The notes: generated by a model from the letters alone, not told the origin. 64,000 nucleotides of DNA from Caballeronia ptereochthonis (GCF_001545075.1 NZ_FCOB02000001.1:124001-188000); one strand, 5' to 3'. Shown: positions 18,222-27,043, counted from the stretch's first letter. Made by a program: numbers and translations.

Positions 18222-18670
18222 GGCTTCACCGTTGGTCGAGTGTTGGTGACGAGATCCGGCTCCGGTCCTTCGTCGACGGGAAGCAGATGCCGGTTGAGGA
18301 TGTCGAGCACTTCGCCCATCCAGACCGGATGGTCGAGGTGGTCAGCGAGTGGACGGCCGGTATTGGGATGAACGAGTACAGTCAGTCCGCAACGATTCAT
18401 CATCAGCCAAGGTACGAAGCTGCCGAAGTCACGTGACGAAAAGGCGACCTGATACATTGGCTTCGCATGAGGGCCAATTGGTTGATCGTGCCAGCGACCA
18501 AGAGTGACCGAAAAGCGTTGTGCGATATGTTCCCGCAGGACTTCGGCGTCACGTCGTTGCGCCGGTTCGTCAAAGTAAATATGCGCGTGATAGCTGCGTA
18601 TCGCTTCGAGTGGCTGTACTTTCAAGTGTTCCTGCGAGTCTGCCGGCGTCACTGAATCGGTTTCAAGCAT
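18218..18670 (-). CDS. DOPA 4,5-dioxygenase family protein
   Basis: The product has 150 residues. The ATG at 18670 is preferred because GGAAGGAG lies six bases upstream; the ATG at 18676 touches that site. Diagnostic blocks are SYHAHIYFD (metal-binding His pair), GPHAKPMYQVAF, GLTVLVHPNTG and LADHLDHPVWMG. All are characteristic of the small bacterial/fungal DOPA 4,5-dioxygenase-like family (PF08883), whose members cleave catechols such as L-DOPA in an extradiol manner. In many bacteria the role is not established. It is coupled to the SDR-like gene downstream. Confidence 0.85.
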   Translation of the reverse strand: MLETDSVTPADSQEHLKVQPLEAIRSYHAHIYFDEPAQRRDAEVLREHIAQRFSVTLGRWHDQPIGPHAKPMYQVAFSSRDFGSFVPWLMMNRCGLTVLVHPNTGRPLADHLDHPVWMGEVLDILNRHLLPVDEGPEPDLVTNTRPTVKP

Positions 18671-18803
18671 TAGCATCTCCTTCCTTTACGCTCCCGCGCC
18701 GTTTAAGCCGCGTCGAACAGCGTTTGAGGCATCGCTGGGAAAACGTTTCGCGCCCAGCGTTTGCGGCAGTGGGATCAGCGCAATTGCAGCAAGAATGTTC
18801 TGT

Positions 18804-18828
18804 GCATGGCGTCTCGCAGACGCCATGC
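18804..18828. repeat. Perfect 11-bp inverted repeat (hairpin)
   Basis: Arms GCATGGCGTCT and AGACGCCATGC are separated by CGC. It lies 28 bases beyond the aldo/keto reductase stop, between two minus-strand genes. No T-run follows on the minus strand, so it is more likely an mRNA-stabilising or processing hairpin than an intrinsic terminator. Confidence 0.6.
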
Positions 18829-18855
18829 TGGCTTCCCGGCTATTGAAACAATGCC

Positions 18856-19902
18856 TCAAGCGACCGACACTGCAGGCGGATCGAACTCGTCGGCCTTGCC
18901 GCCGGTATAGCCCTGGCGGGTTTGCGCTGCATCGATCACCGTGTACGGGAAGATGGGAGTAATCGCGCTTGCCATGTCGAGGCGGCCGATCTGCTCTGCC
19001 GAAAGTGTGACTTTCGTCGCGGCCAGATTGCTCTGCAGCTGCGCCAACGTGCGCGGCCCGATGATAGGCTGCACGCCCTTTTTGGCAACCCATGCGATGG
19101 CGATTTCTCCGGGAGTCACGCCCGCTTCGTCTGCAACGGCAATCAGCGCGTCAACGATCGCCGTACGTTGCGGGGTATTTTCGGGCTGGAACACGTTGCC
19201 GCCGAAACCTTCTCGTCTCCCGGTTTCGCCATTGCGATACTTTCCGGTAAGCATGCCGCCGCCCAACGGTGACCAGCCGACGATCCCCAGTCCTAACGCC
19301 TTGCCGGCCGGAAGAAGCTCATGCTCGCTGCTACGTTCCACAAGGCTGTATTCCAGCTGGAGACCCGCGACAGGCACCGTACCACGCAGTTCGGCGATGG
19401 TTGCTGCACGAGCCACCCGCCAGGCGGGGAAATCGGATAGACCCGCATACAGGATCTTGCCGGCACGCACAAGATCGTCGAATCCTCGCATGAGCTCTTC
19501 AAGCGGCGTCACACCATCGGACATGTGCGCCCACAAAAGGTCGATGCGGTCGGTGTTGAGTCGCTTCAAACTGGCTTCCAAGGACGCCACCATGGCTTTG
19601 CGGCTGTTGCCCGTAATGAGAATGCCGTCCTGAGGCGTGGAGCGATAAGTGAATTTCGACGCCAGCACAAATTCGTCCCGGTGACCACGAAGTAGCTCGC
19701 CGAGAATCTCCTCGGACTCCCCGAACTGATATCCGTTAGCCGTATCGATGAAATTGCCGCCCGCTGCCGCGTAGGCTTCAAAAATGCGGCGCGCCTCCGC
19801 CGGCTCGGCACCGTGGCCCCAGCGCGTTCCGAAATTACCCGCACCAAGTACCAGTTCGGAGACCCGCAGGCCCGTATGTTGTCCGAACAGTTTGTATCGC
19901 AT
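18856..19902 (-). CDS. Aldo/keto reductase
   Basis: The product has 348 residues. It has the AKR catalytic set in order: Asp and Tyr in FIDTANGYQFGESEEI, Lys in LASKFTY, and His in LLWAHMSDG. NADPH-binding elements GWSPLGGGMLTGKY and PIIGPRTLAQL are also present. It resembles the YajO/YghZ-type group of broad-specificity NADPH-dependent carbonyl reductases. It is separated by 92 bases from the upstream SDR gene and is probably in the same TetR-controlled transcript. The natural substrate is unknown. Confidence 0.9.
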   Translation of the reverse strand: MRYKLFGQHTGLRVSELVLGAGNFGTRWGHGAEPAEARRIFEAYAAAGGNFIDTANGYQFGESEEILGELLRGHRDEFVLASKFTYRSTPQDGILITGNSRKAMVASLEASLKRLNTDRIDLLWAHMSDGVTPLEELMRGFDDLVRAGKILYAGLSDFPAWRVARAATIAELRGTVPVAGLQLEYSLVERSSEHELLPAGKALGLGIVGWSPLGGGMLTGKYRNGETGRREGFGGNVFQPENTPQRTAIVDALIAVADEAGVTPGEIAIAWVAKKGVQPIIGPRTLAQLQSNLAATKVTLSAEQIGRLDMASAITPIFPYTVIDAAQTRQGYTGGKADEFDPPAVSVA

Positions 19903-19994
19903 GAACGTTGCTCCTCAACATTGCTGGAGTGCCGAAGCCGGACCCGCCCTGAAATCGGGGCGAACCAGGCTTCGACGATGTCTCCCCGACGGGA

Positions 19995-20747
19995 TCAGAT
20001 CTGGCTGGCGCCGCCGTCTACAGGTAACTCGACGCCATTGATGTACGCGGCTTCGTCGGAGGACAGAAACACGGCGACAGCGGCAATGTCACCCGGTTGC
20101 GCAATGCGGCCCAAGGGAATTTGCGATGCCACATGCGCTTTCATTCCTGCCGCCGCATTCGGATCACCGACCAGGCCGTCAATCGCTGGTGTGTCTACCA
20201 TGCCGGGGCTGATGACGTTGACGCGAATTTTCTTTGCCTTCAAGTCCAGGAGCCAACCGCGCGCCAGCTGCCGGATCGCCGCCTTCGTCGCGCTGTACAC
20301 ACTAAATGCTTCCATCCCCTTATAGCCCGCTGTCGACGAAGTGAGGATGATTGAGGCGCCTTCAGAAAGCAGGGGAACCGCGTATTTGACGGTGAACACG
20401 ACGCCCTTCAGGTTCGTATCGACGATGCTGTCGTAATGCTCTTCAGTGATTGCTGGGAGCGGCACAAACGCTGCAATTCCGGCATTCGCGAACAACACAT
20501 CAAGCCTGCCACTCTTGTCGCGAATCGTGGCATATACCCGTTCGAGATCCGCCACGATAGAGGAGTCAGCACGGATAGCGACGACCTTGCCGCCTATCTC
20601 GGCCACTGCTTTATCCAGGGCGTCCTGCTTGCGCCCCGTGATGTAGACGATCGCCCCTTCCGCAGCGAAACGCTTCGCCGTGGCCAACCCGATACCCGAA
20701 CTCCCACCCGTCACCAGGGCCACTTTTCCATTCAATTGACTTGCCAT
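19995..20747 (-). CDS. SDR-family oxidoreductase (classical)
   Basis: The product has 250 residues from MASQLNGKVALVTGG, with GGAGAGG just upstream. Classical SDR features are complete: VTGGSSGIGLATAKRF (NAD(P) binding), FANAGIAAF, ILTSSTAG (catalytic Ser), YSATK (catalytic Tyr/Lys), and a C-terminal INGVELPVDGG. It is read divergently from a TetR gene whose intergenic region has two matching palindromes, so it is probably repressed by that regulator. The substrate is not identifiable. Confidence 0.9.
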   Translation of the reverse strand: MASQLNGKVALVTGGSSGIGLATAKRFAAEGAIVYITGRKQDALDKAVAEIGGKVVAIRADSSIVADLERVYATIRDKSGRLDVLFANAGIAAFVPLPAITEEHYDSIVDTNLKGVVFTVKYAVPLLSEGASIILTSSTAGYKGMEAFSVYSATKAAIRQLARGWLLDLKAKKIRVNVISPGMVDTPAIDGLVGDPNAAAGMKAHVASQIPLGRIAQPGDIAAVAVFLSSDEAAYINGVELPVDGGASQI

Positions 20748-20785
20748 CTGCCTCTCCGAAATGTCAGTTTGCTTACGTACTTCTG

Positions 20786-20797
20786 TACCGCTCGGTA
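20786..20797. promoter_or_regulatory. TetR-type operator palindrome 1
   Basis: TACCGCTCGGTA is a near-perfect palindrome in the divergent SDR/TetR spacer. It shares TACCG-N2-CGGTA with a second site 52 bases away, which is about five helical turns. It lies 39 bases upstream of the SDR start codon. Confidence 0.7.
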
Positions 20798-20837
20798 AGT
20801 ATCTCGGACTCGACATCGCGCTGTCAAGGACTTAACA

Positions 20838-20849
20838 TACCGAACGGTA
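20838..20849. promoter_or_regulatory. TetR-type operator palindrome 2
   Basis: TACCGAACGGTA matches operator 1 at ten of twelve bases and lies 21 bases before the TetR start codon. Together the two sites would let the adjacent regulator repress both divergent genes. Confidence 0.7.
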
Positions 20850-20869
20850 AAAAATTATTGGGTGCTCAA

Positions 20870-21487
20870 ATGGCGATCGGTAGGCCGCGGGAATTCGACG
20901 CAGATAAGGCGTTGGACCAAGCCCTCGTGCTCTTCTGGGAAAAAGGGTATGAAGGAACCTCGCTGACGGATTTAGCCGAAGCGATCGGTGTCAATAAGCC
21001 GAGTCTCTATGCTGCTTTCGGAGGAAAGGAGCAGCTTTTCTTCAAGGTTCTCGCTCGCTACCAAGAACGGCTCGGCGCATTCGCAGCGCCATCATTGGAG
21101 CTCCCATCAGCACGTAAGGGCCTAGAAGCTTTCCTTCGAGCCTTGGCAACGTTTCAAAGCGCAGAAGGCACGCCTCAGGGCTGCTTGCTGGTGCAAGGAG
21201 CCCTTGCTGGAAGCGAGGAATCCAGGCAGGTGGCTCGAGTTCTGTGCGAAGTCCGCGAATCGGGCGTTGAGATGATTCGACAATGTTTGGAAGGTGCTCG
21301 TAAGCGGGGGGAACTGCCACAACATACCGACATCGGCGCTTTGGCGCGTTTCTTCGGTACCGTCTCTCAAGGCATCTCGGTTCAGGCCGCGAGCGGTGTT
21401 CCAACCAAAGAGCTTCACAAGACAATCAGCATTGCAATGCGGAGTTGGCCCGAGACTCCGCCTCCCAAGGCCAAAGGTACTCGGTAA
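20870..21487 (+). CDS. TetR/AcrR-family transcriptional regulator
   Basis: The product has 205 residues, starting MAIGRPREFDADKALDQAL. The helix-turn-helix is TSLTDLAEAIGVNKPSLYAA followed by FGGKEQLFFKVL, and the C-terminus is a helical effector domain (QGCLLVQGAL). It is divergent from the SDR/AKR genes with two palindromic operators between them, so it very likely represses them and itself. Related regulators respond to electrophiles or quinone-like compounds, but the ligand here is unknown. Confidence 0.88.
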   Translation: MAIGRPREFDADKALDQALVLFWEKGYEGTSLTDLAEAIGVNKPSLYAAFGGKEQLFFKVLARYQERLGAFAAPSLELPSARKGLEAFLRALATFQSAEGTPQGCLLVQGALAGSEESRQVARVLCEVRESGVEMIRQCLEGARKRGELPQHTDIGALARFFGTVSQGISVQAASGVPTKELHKTISIAMRSWPETPPPKAKGTR

Positions 21488-21804
21488 GCAATTGGCTTTT
21501 AGTTCGGGGAAACGTTCAGCCGAACAGTAGGCGCTGGTTTGGCTCACGAGCGTCCGTCGTGGCGTGCGAGCGTACATGAGCGACCCGGTCATCGCTGGAA
21601 CCGTCGACGCATGCAAACTGAAGCTGCGCGCCGCCTGGGGCAGCCGTCCGTGACCTTTCCCGATGTTTGACCGTCTACGCATCCCAGCCAAACCGCTCGA
21701 TAGGGAACGCATAAAGCGGTAAAGCGGCATTTCCCTTTTCAGGCAGCGCAGCGTGTGCGGATCTGGCCCACTGAAAGTCCCCGTCACGCTGCTTGCCTGC
21801 GATC
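21488..21804. other. 317-base intergenic stretch before the ICE module
   Basis: No convincing gene, RNA or repeat was seen here. Open frames are short or antisense. It is the junction between redox cargo and ICE genes and probably contains the truncated upstream end of the ICE operon or its promoter. Confidence 0.4.
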
Positions 21805-22242
21805 ATGTGTTGTCGCCTTCCCGTGTTGCTGCGTCCCGCGCGCCCTGCTCTCGTTCTGCTATTCGTCACGATGCTTGGATCGCGGGCCTGTCTGGCCCTT
21901 GGCACGGATATCTGGATCGTGACGGACCAGCAGCATCGTGTTCACGCGCCCTCTCATGCACGCGTGATCGAACTCGATGCGCCGACACAGATCGAGACGA
22001 CCTTATCGCAAGGCTTGCCCGCCAACCCCAGCGATGCGGCGGCAGAAGTGCGCGACCGACTTGGAAACCGAGCCGTCTCCCAGCAACTCACTGCCGCCTA
22101 TCAGGGTGTTACTGATGCATGGCGTATCGGGATCGCGAAAATCCCTGCCGTCGTCGTCGATCAACGCTACGTGGTCTACGGCGAGCCCGACGTCGCTCAT
22201 GCGATGGCACGCATTCAAGCTTACCGCGAGACACATCCATGA
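21805..22242 (+). CDS. ICE conjugation protein, TIGR03757 family
   Basis: The product has 145 residues from the ATG at 21805. A signal-like hydrophobic segment (ALVLLFVTMLGSRACLAL) precedes a thioredoxin-like small domain. Conserved blocks are IWIVTDQQHRV, DAWRIGIAKIPAVVV and VVYGEPDVAHAMARI. Members of TIGR03757 occur only in conjugative elements, next to TIGR03756, as here, and are exported components of the mating apparatus. The stop overlaps the following ATG. A truncated second copy lies about 4.9 kb upstream. Confidence 0.88.
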   Translation: MCCRLPVLLRPARPALVLLFVTMLGSRACLALGTDIWIVTDQQHRVHAPSHARVIELDAPTQIETTLSQGLPANPSDAAAEVRDRLGNRAVSQQLTAAYQGVTDAWRIGIAKIPAVVVDQRYVVYGEPDVAHAMARIQAYRETHP

Positions 22243-22397
22243 CGCGCCTGGCCCATCGTTACATGCGCTGGGGCTCGGCCTTCGTGCTACTTGGCACAAC
22301 CCTGTCCGCATTCGCGATCGACACCGCCACGCTGATTACATCGGTGCTGTCGCCCGATTGCCTCGCTTGGCGCATCGTCGGGGTGTGCTACTGGCTG
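22111..22397 (+). repeat. Diverged direct repeat, copy 2 (pairs with 17194-17480)
   Basis: This copy lies within the intact TIGR03757/TIGR03756 genes. It pairs gaplessly with 17194-17480 at about 83% identity by hand count. The two copies bracket the SDR/AKR/TetR cargo. Confidence 0.85.
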
Positions 22398-23180
22398 TCA
22401 TGCTCCGCCTTCGGCTGCACCGTGCAAACCTCCGTGAAAGTACGCCACTACGTGCCCGATGCGGTCGTTTCGAGCTACAGCCGAACGGGCGGCAACCCGT
22501 GGACCGACGTGTCCTTCATGAGCGCACCACTGCCCTTCGCGCAAGGCGGCGGCAACGGCACGACAAACGAACCGCACGAAAACAATCTCGCCGTCTTCAA
22601 GAACGCTGACGTCATCGGCCATCCGGGCATGGCGGCGTTCAGCCGCTTCGCCAGTCAGTTCGGCATGACCTGTACGGGTGCAGGCGTGCCGTTCGATCCG
22701 TACCTGCTCAGTACCTTCGATACGATCGCGTGGCGTGATGGCATTCCCGAGAGCCTCTATCCCGAGTCGCTGACGCCGGGTGTACGCGAAATCGGCAGCC
22801 GTGTCTCCGCGAATCTCTGGGGCAGTGTGTATCCACGCGAAGGGTTTCTCCATCAGGTAGACGACTTCAAAAGCGCGGCGGTGGTTGCACAACGCGCTGG
22901 CGACATCGTCACACGCTCCGGCCAGCCGCACGTGTATCAGCCACTGCTCGCACAGCCCTATGACGGCTACTGGCCCGCGGGCGCGCTGATCGAAAGCGAC
23001 GTCCGAACCGGCAAATGGCAGCCCCTGACTCCACAACTCTCGATGACGTGCGCGGTGTTTCCGAATGCCCGGCCCGCCGTGCAAGCCTCCGATGGCGGCT
23101 ACGCCTGGACGCTGTGGCGGCCCTACGCCTGCTGCAAACGTATGGGTCAGATTTTTCTTGGCAGCACAGATGTCGAGTGA
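22239..23180 (+). CDS. ICE conjugation protein, TIGR03756 family (TraU-like)
   Basis: The product has 313 residues; the ATG overlaps the previous stop (ATGA). It has a signal peptide (WGSAFVLLGTTLSAFA) and then a cysteine-containing periplasmic protein with SPDCLAWRIVGVCYWLSC and a late PYACCKRMGQIFLG. Several cysteines suggest disulphides made by a DsbC-like partner, common in these ICE systems. TIGR03756 proteins are TraU-like and needed for DNA transfer in related elements. The assignment rests on overall sequence pattern and operon position. Confidence 0.88.
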   Translation: MTRLAHRYMRWGSAFVLLGTTLSAFAIDTATLITSVLSPDCLAWRIVGVCYWLSCSAFGCTVQTSVKVRHYVPDAVVSSYSRTGGNPWTDVSFMSAPLPFAQGGGNGTTNEPHENNLAVFKNADVIGHPGMAAFSRFASQFGMTCTGAGVPFDPYLLSTFDTIAWRDGIPESLYPESLTPGVREIGSRVSANLWGSVYPREGFLHQVDDFKSAAVVAQRAGDIVTRSGQPHVYQPLLAQPYDGYWPAGALIESDVRTGKWQPLTPQLSMTCAVFPNARPAVQASDGGYAWTLWRPYACCKRMGQIFLGSTDVE

Positions 23181-23188
23181 TAGCGATC

Positions 23189-24604
23189 ATGAACCGCCTG
23201 TCCTTTACTCTGCGTCGCGTCTCGCCCCCTCGCACGATCGCCTTCGGAGCGATGCTTGCGCTCGCGATCACGCTAACCAGCGATGCGATCGGCCAGAACC
23301 ATCCGTCGATCGGAACGTCTGGCAGCGTGCTGGGCGACGACGTGCTCTACACGATCGGCGGTGGCAGCGCCGTCGCGATGAGCTCCAGTGCGAACATGCA
23401 GGGTCTCGGCGTCGGCATCGGCTGGAACAACAACCTGATCTGCGGCAACCTGAGCCTGTCCGACACGCTGCAGAACCAGCTGAACGGCGTCACGAACGGC
23501 TTTCAGACCATCATGAGCCAGGTGATCCAGAACGCCACCAGCGCAGTTGCGTCGCTGCCAGCGTTGATCATCCAGCGCGCCGACCCGGGACTCTACAACC
23601 TGCTCACCAACGGCATCCTGCAGGCGCGGCTCGACTTCGATCGCTCCAAGGCCACGTGCCGCGCGATGGCGAACAAGATGGCGGATCTCGCCGGCGGTAC
23701 GCTCGGCTGGGATCAACTCGCGCAGGGCCAAGCGCTCAAGACGGCCGTGACGAGCACGCAGGATGCCGTGGCCGCCACTGAGCAGGCGGAAAACCAACGT
23801 GGTAACGCTGGCGTACCGTGGATCGGCGGCAGCAACGCGGGTGGTGCGGGACAGTCGTCGATCAAGGTCGTCGGCGACGTGACGCGCGCGGGCTACAACC
23901 TGCTCAATGGCCGTGCGGTGAGTGATACCTCGTCCATCGATGCCAGCACCTGCGGCAACCGGCTCACCTGCAGCACCTGGAGTTCGCCCGATGCCGCCGC
24001 CGCATGGGCGACGCGCGTGCTCGGCGAGCAGGAGGAACGCACGTGCGACGACTGCACCAGTGCGCAGACCACACCGGGCGTCGGTCTCACGCCGCTGATC
24101 CAGGAAGAATACGACACCAAGTTGAAGGCCCTGCAGGATCTGATCGCCGGTACCAAGGCCACGACGCCCGACAACCTGCAGGCAGCCAGCAGTGACGCCT
24201 TGCCGATCACACGCGGCGTGGTCGAGGCGCTGCGTGACGAGCCCGATCAAACCGTGCTGACCCAACGCCTTGCCTCGGAAGTGGCGCTCTCCAGCGTACT
24301 GGAAAAAGCGCTGCTGCTTCAGCGCACGCTGCTCACCGGCAGCAAGGAACCGAACGTCGCCGCGAACCAGTTGGCCGATCAGGCGATCGGCCAGGACAAC
24401 GATACGTTGGAACGGGAGATCACCAACCTCAAAACTGAACTGGACGTGCGTCGTGAACTCGCCGGCAACGCCACCGCGTGGATCATCGAACGGCAATACG
24501 CACGCGGTGAAGGGTCGCGCCGCATCTTCCAGGGCGACACGGTACCGAACCGGCTCGACCAGTTGCAAAAGCCGGCGAACGGTTCGAACAGCGCGGGACC
24601 GTGA
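23189..24604 (+). CDS. ICE conjugation protein, TIGR03755 family
   Basis: The product has 471 residues from the ATG at 23189, eight bases after the previous stop. A signal peptide (AFGAMLALAITLTSDAIGQ) is followed by GSVLGDDVLYTIGGG and WNNNLICGNLSLSDTLQNQL, both characteristic of TIGR03755. The C-terminal half is charged and probably coiled-coil (LEREITNLKTELDVRRELAG). It is an exported conjugation component of unknown biochemical role, always found with TIGR03756. Confidence 0.88.
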   Translation: MNRLSFTLRRVSPPRTIAFGAMLALAITLTSDAIGQNHPSIGTSGSVLGDDVLYTIGGGSAVAMSSSANMQGLGVGIGWNNNLICGNLSLSDTLQNQLNGVTNGFQTIMSQVIQNATSAVASLPALIIQRADPGLYNLLTNGILQARLDFDRSKATCRAMANKMADLAGGTLGWDQLAQGQALKTAVTSTQDAVAATEQAENQRGNAGVPWIGGSNAGGAGQSSIKVVGDVTRAGYNLLNGRAVSDTSSIDASTCGNRLTCSTWSSPDAAAAWATRVLGEQEERTCDDCTSAQTTPGVGLTPLIQEEYDTKLKALQDLIAGTKATTPDNLQAASSDALPITRGVVEALRDEPDQTVLTQRLASEVALSSVLEKALLLQRTLLTGSKEPNVAANQLADQAIGQDNDTLEREITNLKTELDVRRELAGNATAWIIERQYARGEGSRRIFQGDTVPNRLDQLQKPANGSNSAGP

Positions 24605-24606
24605 GT

Positions 24607-24948
24607 ATGCGAACGTTTCGTTGGTGGCGCATGCCTCGTTCGCTGGTCATCGTGCTGGCGATGCTCGCCGCCCTGACGGTGGTGACGATCATCCTCCACG
24701 TCGTGGGCATGCGACTCGTCGGCGGCATCGTCGCCTGGCAGCATTGGCTGCACGCGCATGCATGGCTGTTCGGCATTTGGCGGCTCGGGTTCTACGCGGT
24801 GATCGTGCGCGGCTGGTGGTGGATGCGCACTCGTGTGCGACAACGAGAACCCTCCGCCGAGGCGCGGCGACGGCTGGTGCGCGCGGAGATCGCGGCGGTG
24901 CTGGCGATCGCCCTGACGGAATGTGTCGCGATGCACTATCCCCTCTGA
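24607..24948 (+). CDS. Small ICE inner-membrane protein
   Basis: The product has 113 residues. The ATG at 24607 is two bases after the upstream stop. Two hydrophobic segments (SLVIVLAMLAALTVVTIIL and a Trp-rich AWLFGIWRLGFYAVIV) flank short loops, and an Arg-rich cytoplasmic tail follows. It occupies the position of the small membrane protein found between TIGR03755 and TraG in related ICEs. No catalytic motif is seen. It is probably an accessory of the mating-pore complex. Confidence 0.7.
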   Translation: MRTFRWWRMPRSLVIVLAMLAALTVVTIILHVVGMRLVGGIVAWQHWLHAHAWLFGIWRLGFYAVIVRGWWWMRTRVRQREPSAEARRRLVRAEIAAVLAIALTECVAMHYPL

Positions 24949-24961
24949 GCGAAGCACAGTC

Positions 24962-26467
24962 ATGACGCTCACTACCACCGACTACCTCGAGTATTACCTC
25001 ACGCTCGTGGGCTGGCTCGTGAACAACGGCATCTGGAACGTGCTGGTCGCCAGCGGCGTGTTCGCCCTGCCCTTTGCCGCCATCATCCTGCAAGAGTGGC
25101 TGCGTGCGCGAAGCGAAGGCGCGGACGAAGGCAACAAGGGCGTGCTGTCGGCCTTGCGCATCGAGAACCGCGTGTACGTCGCGATCGCCGTGATCCTGTT
25201 CGCGGGCATGCCGTTCATTCCCGTCAACCTCAGCACTCTCCAGTTCGATCAGACGCGTTCGCAGCAATGCCAGATTGATGCACCGAAGCCGACCGACACC
25301 GGCTGGAATACGGTCTTCACCACGCTCAACAACCAGAGCGCCCAGGTGCCGGTGTGGTGGTTCTTCATGCACGCGCTATCCAAGGCGATCACGGGCGCGG
25401 CGGTGGCCTCCATTCCGTGCGGCGTGGACCTGCAGCAGATCCGCATGGACATCGACAGCACGCGCATCAACGATCCAGTGCTGACGCAGGAGGTCGCCGA
25501 CTTCACGCATGATTGCTACGGGCCTGCGCGAGCGCGGCTCTTCATGAACCGGCCCACATTGACCAATGCGCAGATGGACGACGTGAACTGGATCGGGTCG
25601 AGTTATTTCGTGAATACCGCGGGTTACTACGACCGCTACCATTCCAGTACGCCGCGCACGGCGTGGCCGTACGACGCCACGCGTGATGCGGGATTGGCCC
25701 AGGTCGCATCCGGCGGCGGCTATCCGACCTGCAACCAGTGGTGGTCGGATGGCGGCGTTGGCCTCCGAGCGCGGTTGCTACAACAGATCGATCCGGGGCT
25801 GCTCACGAAGGTCGCACAATGGGCCGGCTTCCTGAGCCAGAACCAGGTCGACGACGACGTGATCCGCACGATCGTCGCGCCACGCCAGCAGGTGCTCAAT
25901 CAGGGCCAGGTCTACACGGATTACGGTGGACAGATCGGCATGACCTTGCCTAATGCGGTCGCACGTGGCGCGGGCGATCTGGGCCTGACGGTTGGCTCAC
26001 TGGCGACGTTCCCGGCCATGGACGTGGTACGCCAGGCCCTGCCGATGGTGCTGTCGTTCCTGAAGATGGCGTTCGTGATCTGCCTGCCGCTCATGCTGGT
26101 ACTCGGCACCTACGATCTCAAGGCGGTGGTCACCGCAAGCTGCGTGGAGTTCGCGCTGTTCTTCGTGGATTTCTGGTTCCAGCTCGCGCGCTGGGTCGAC
26201 AGCACGATCCTCGATGCGCTCTATGGACACGGCTCGCCCCATGAGTCCTTTAACCCGTTCATGGGTCTCAACAACGCGATGGGAGACATGCTGCTGAACT
26301 TCGTGATGGGAGCGATGTTTCTAATCCTGCCGGCGTTTTGGGTTACATCGCTCGCGTGGGTCGGCGTACGTGCAGGAGGAGCCCTTCAAGGCTTGGCAGA
26401 CGGAACCAAATCGGCAGGTCAAGCTGGCTCGAAAGGCTCCGATGTGACCATGAAAGCACTCAAGTAA
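24962..26467 (+). CDS. traG: Conjugal transfer protein TraG, N-terminal-domain type
   Basis: The product has 501 residues. It is a polytopic membrane protein with a first hydrophobic pair (LTLVGWLVNNGIWNVLVASG; YVAIAVILFAGMPFIPVNL). A central periplasmic domain has paired cysteines (SQQCQ, IPCGVD, HDCYG, YPTCNQ). A C-terminal membrane bundle (MVLSFLKMAFVICLPLMLVL onward) completes it. This is the TraG_N architecture of mating-pair stabilisation proteins. Its length suits the ICE version that lacks the long F-plasmid C-terminal domain. It is the last gene of the plus-strand transfer operon and converges on DUF3742. Confidence 0.85.
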   Translation: MTLTTTDYLEYYLTLVGWLVNNGIWNVLVASGVFALPFAAIILQEWLRARSEGADEGNKGVLSALRIENRVYVAIAVILFAGMPFIPVNLSTLQFDQTRSQQCQIDAPKPTDTGWNTVFTTLNNQSAQVPVWWFFMHALSKAITGAAVASIPCGVDLQQIRMDIDSTRINDPVLTQEVADFTHDCYGPARARLFMNRPTLTNAQMDDVNWIGSSYFVNTAGYYDRYHSSTPRTAWPYDATRDAGLAQVASGGGYPTCNQWWSDGGVGLRARLLQQIDPGLLTKVAQWAGFLSQNQVDDDVIRTIVAPRQQVLNQGQVYTDYGGQIGMTLPNAVARGAGDLGLTVGSLATFPAMDVVRQALPMVLSFLKMAFVICLPLMLVLGTYDLKAVVTASCVEFALFFVDFWFQLARWVDSTILDALYGHGSPHESFNPFMGLNNAMGDMLLNFVMGAMFLILPAFWVTSLAWVGVRAGGALQGLADGTKSAGQAGSKGSDVTMKALK

Positions 26468-26474
26468 TGCCCGA

Positions 26475-26843
26475 TCACTTGTCATCGAAGCGCGGATCAG
26501 GATCGTCGTTGTAGTTGATGGGATCGTAGAACAGGTTTTTCTTGTGATCCGATTCATCGCTGAGAGGCCGCTCCTCCCGCTCACTCCCATCGACATGACT
26601 CACCGCCGATCCCGCTATGACAAGCAATGCCAGCAGAAGCACCAGCCAGAATGCGAGATACAACAGAACCCCTAGCGCAAGCAGCTTCGCGACCCACGAC
26701 ACCGCGTTCGCCGCACGAGCTGGCAGCCCCTGCGTGGTCAGCCACGCCGCCGCGCGACGATCCTGCCGCGCCAGCCAGCGCCACACATGCCCAGCTCCCT
26801 CGCCGAACCGGTGAGCCCAGGATGGTTTCGATGCGATCGTCAT
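26475..26843 (-). CDS. DUF3742-family ICE protein
   Basis: The product has 122 residues from the ATG at 26843, behind GGAGG. It starts with SWAHRFGEGAGHVWRWLARQ and has a hydrophobic stretch (LLALGVLLYLAFWLVLLLAL). Its acidic tail ends NYNDDPDPRFDDK. DUF3742 genes are regularly found convergent to TraG in this ICE class. The function is unknown; a small inner-membrane protein is expected. Confidence 0.85.
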   Translation of the reverse strand: MTIASKPSWAHRFGEGAGHVWRWLARQDRRAAAWLTTQGLPARAANAVSWVAKLLALGVLLYLAFWLVLLLALLVIAGSAVSHVDGSEREERPLSDESDHKKNLFYDPINYNDDPDPRFDDK

Positions 26844-27043
26844 GATGGTTGTCCTCCAGATATCAGGCTCATTCCGCCTTACTGAAGCTGCCGTTTCATC
26901 ATAGGTCATGAGCCGGTGCCGGCGTCGACTGTGCTTCATAACGTGATTAGATTTCGTTCATGAAATATAGTTTTCTTGTATTTTTGAGTCAACTTCCAAT
27001 CAAGTGATGTGCCAACGATTAGAATATGTCGTAAAATTCGCTC

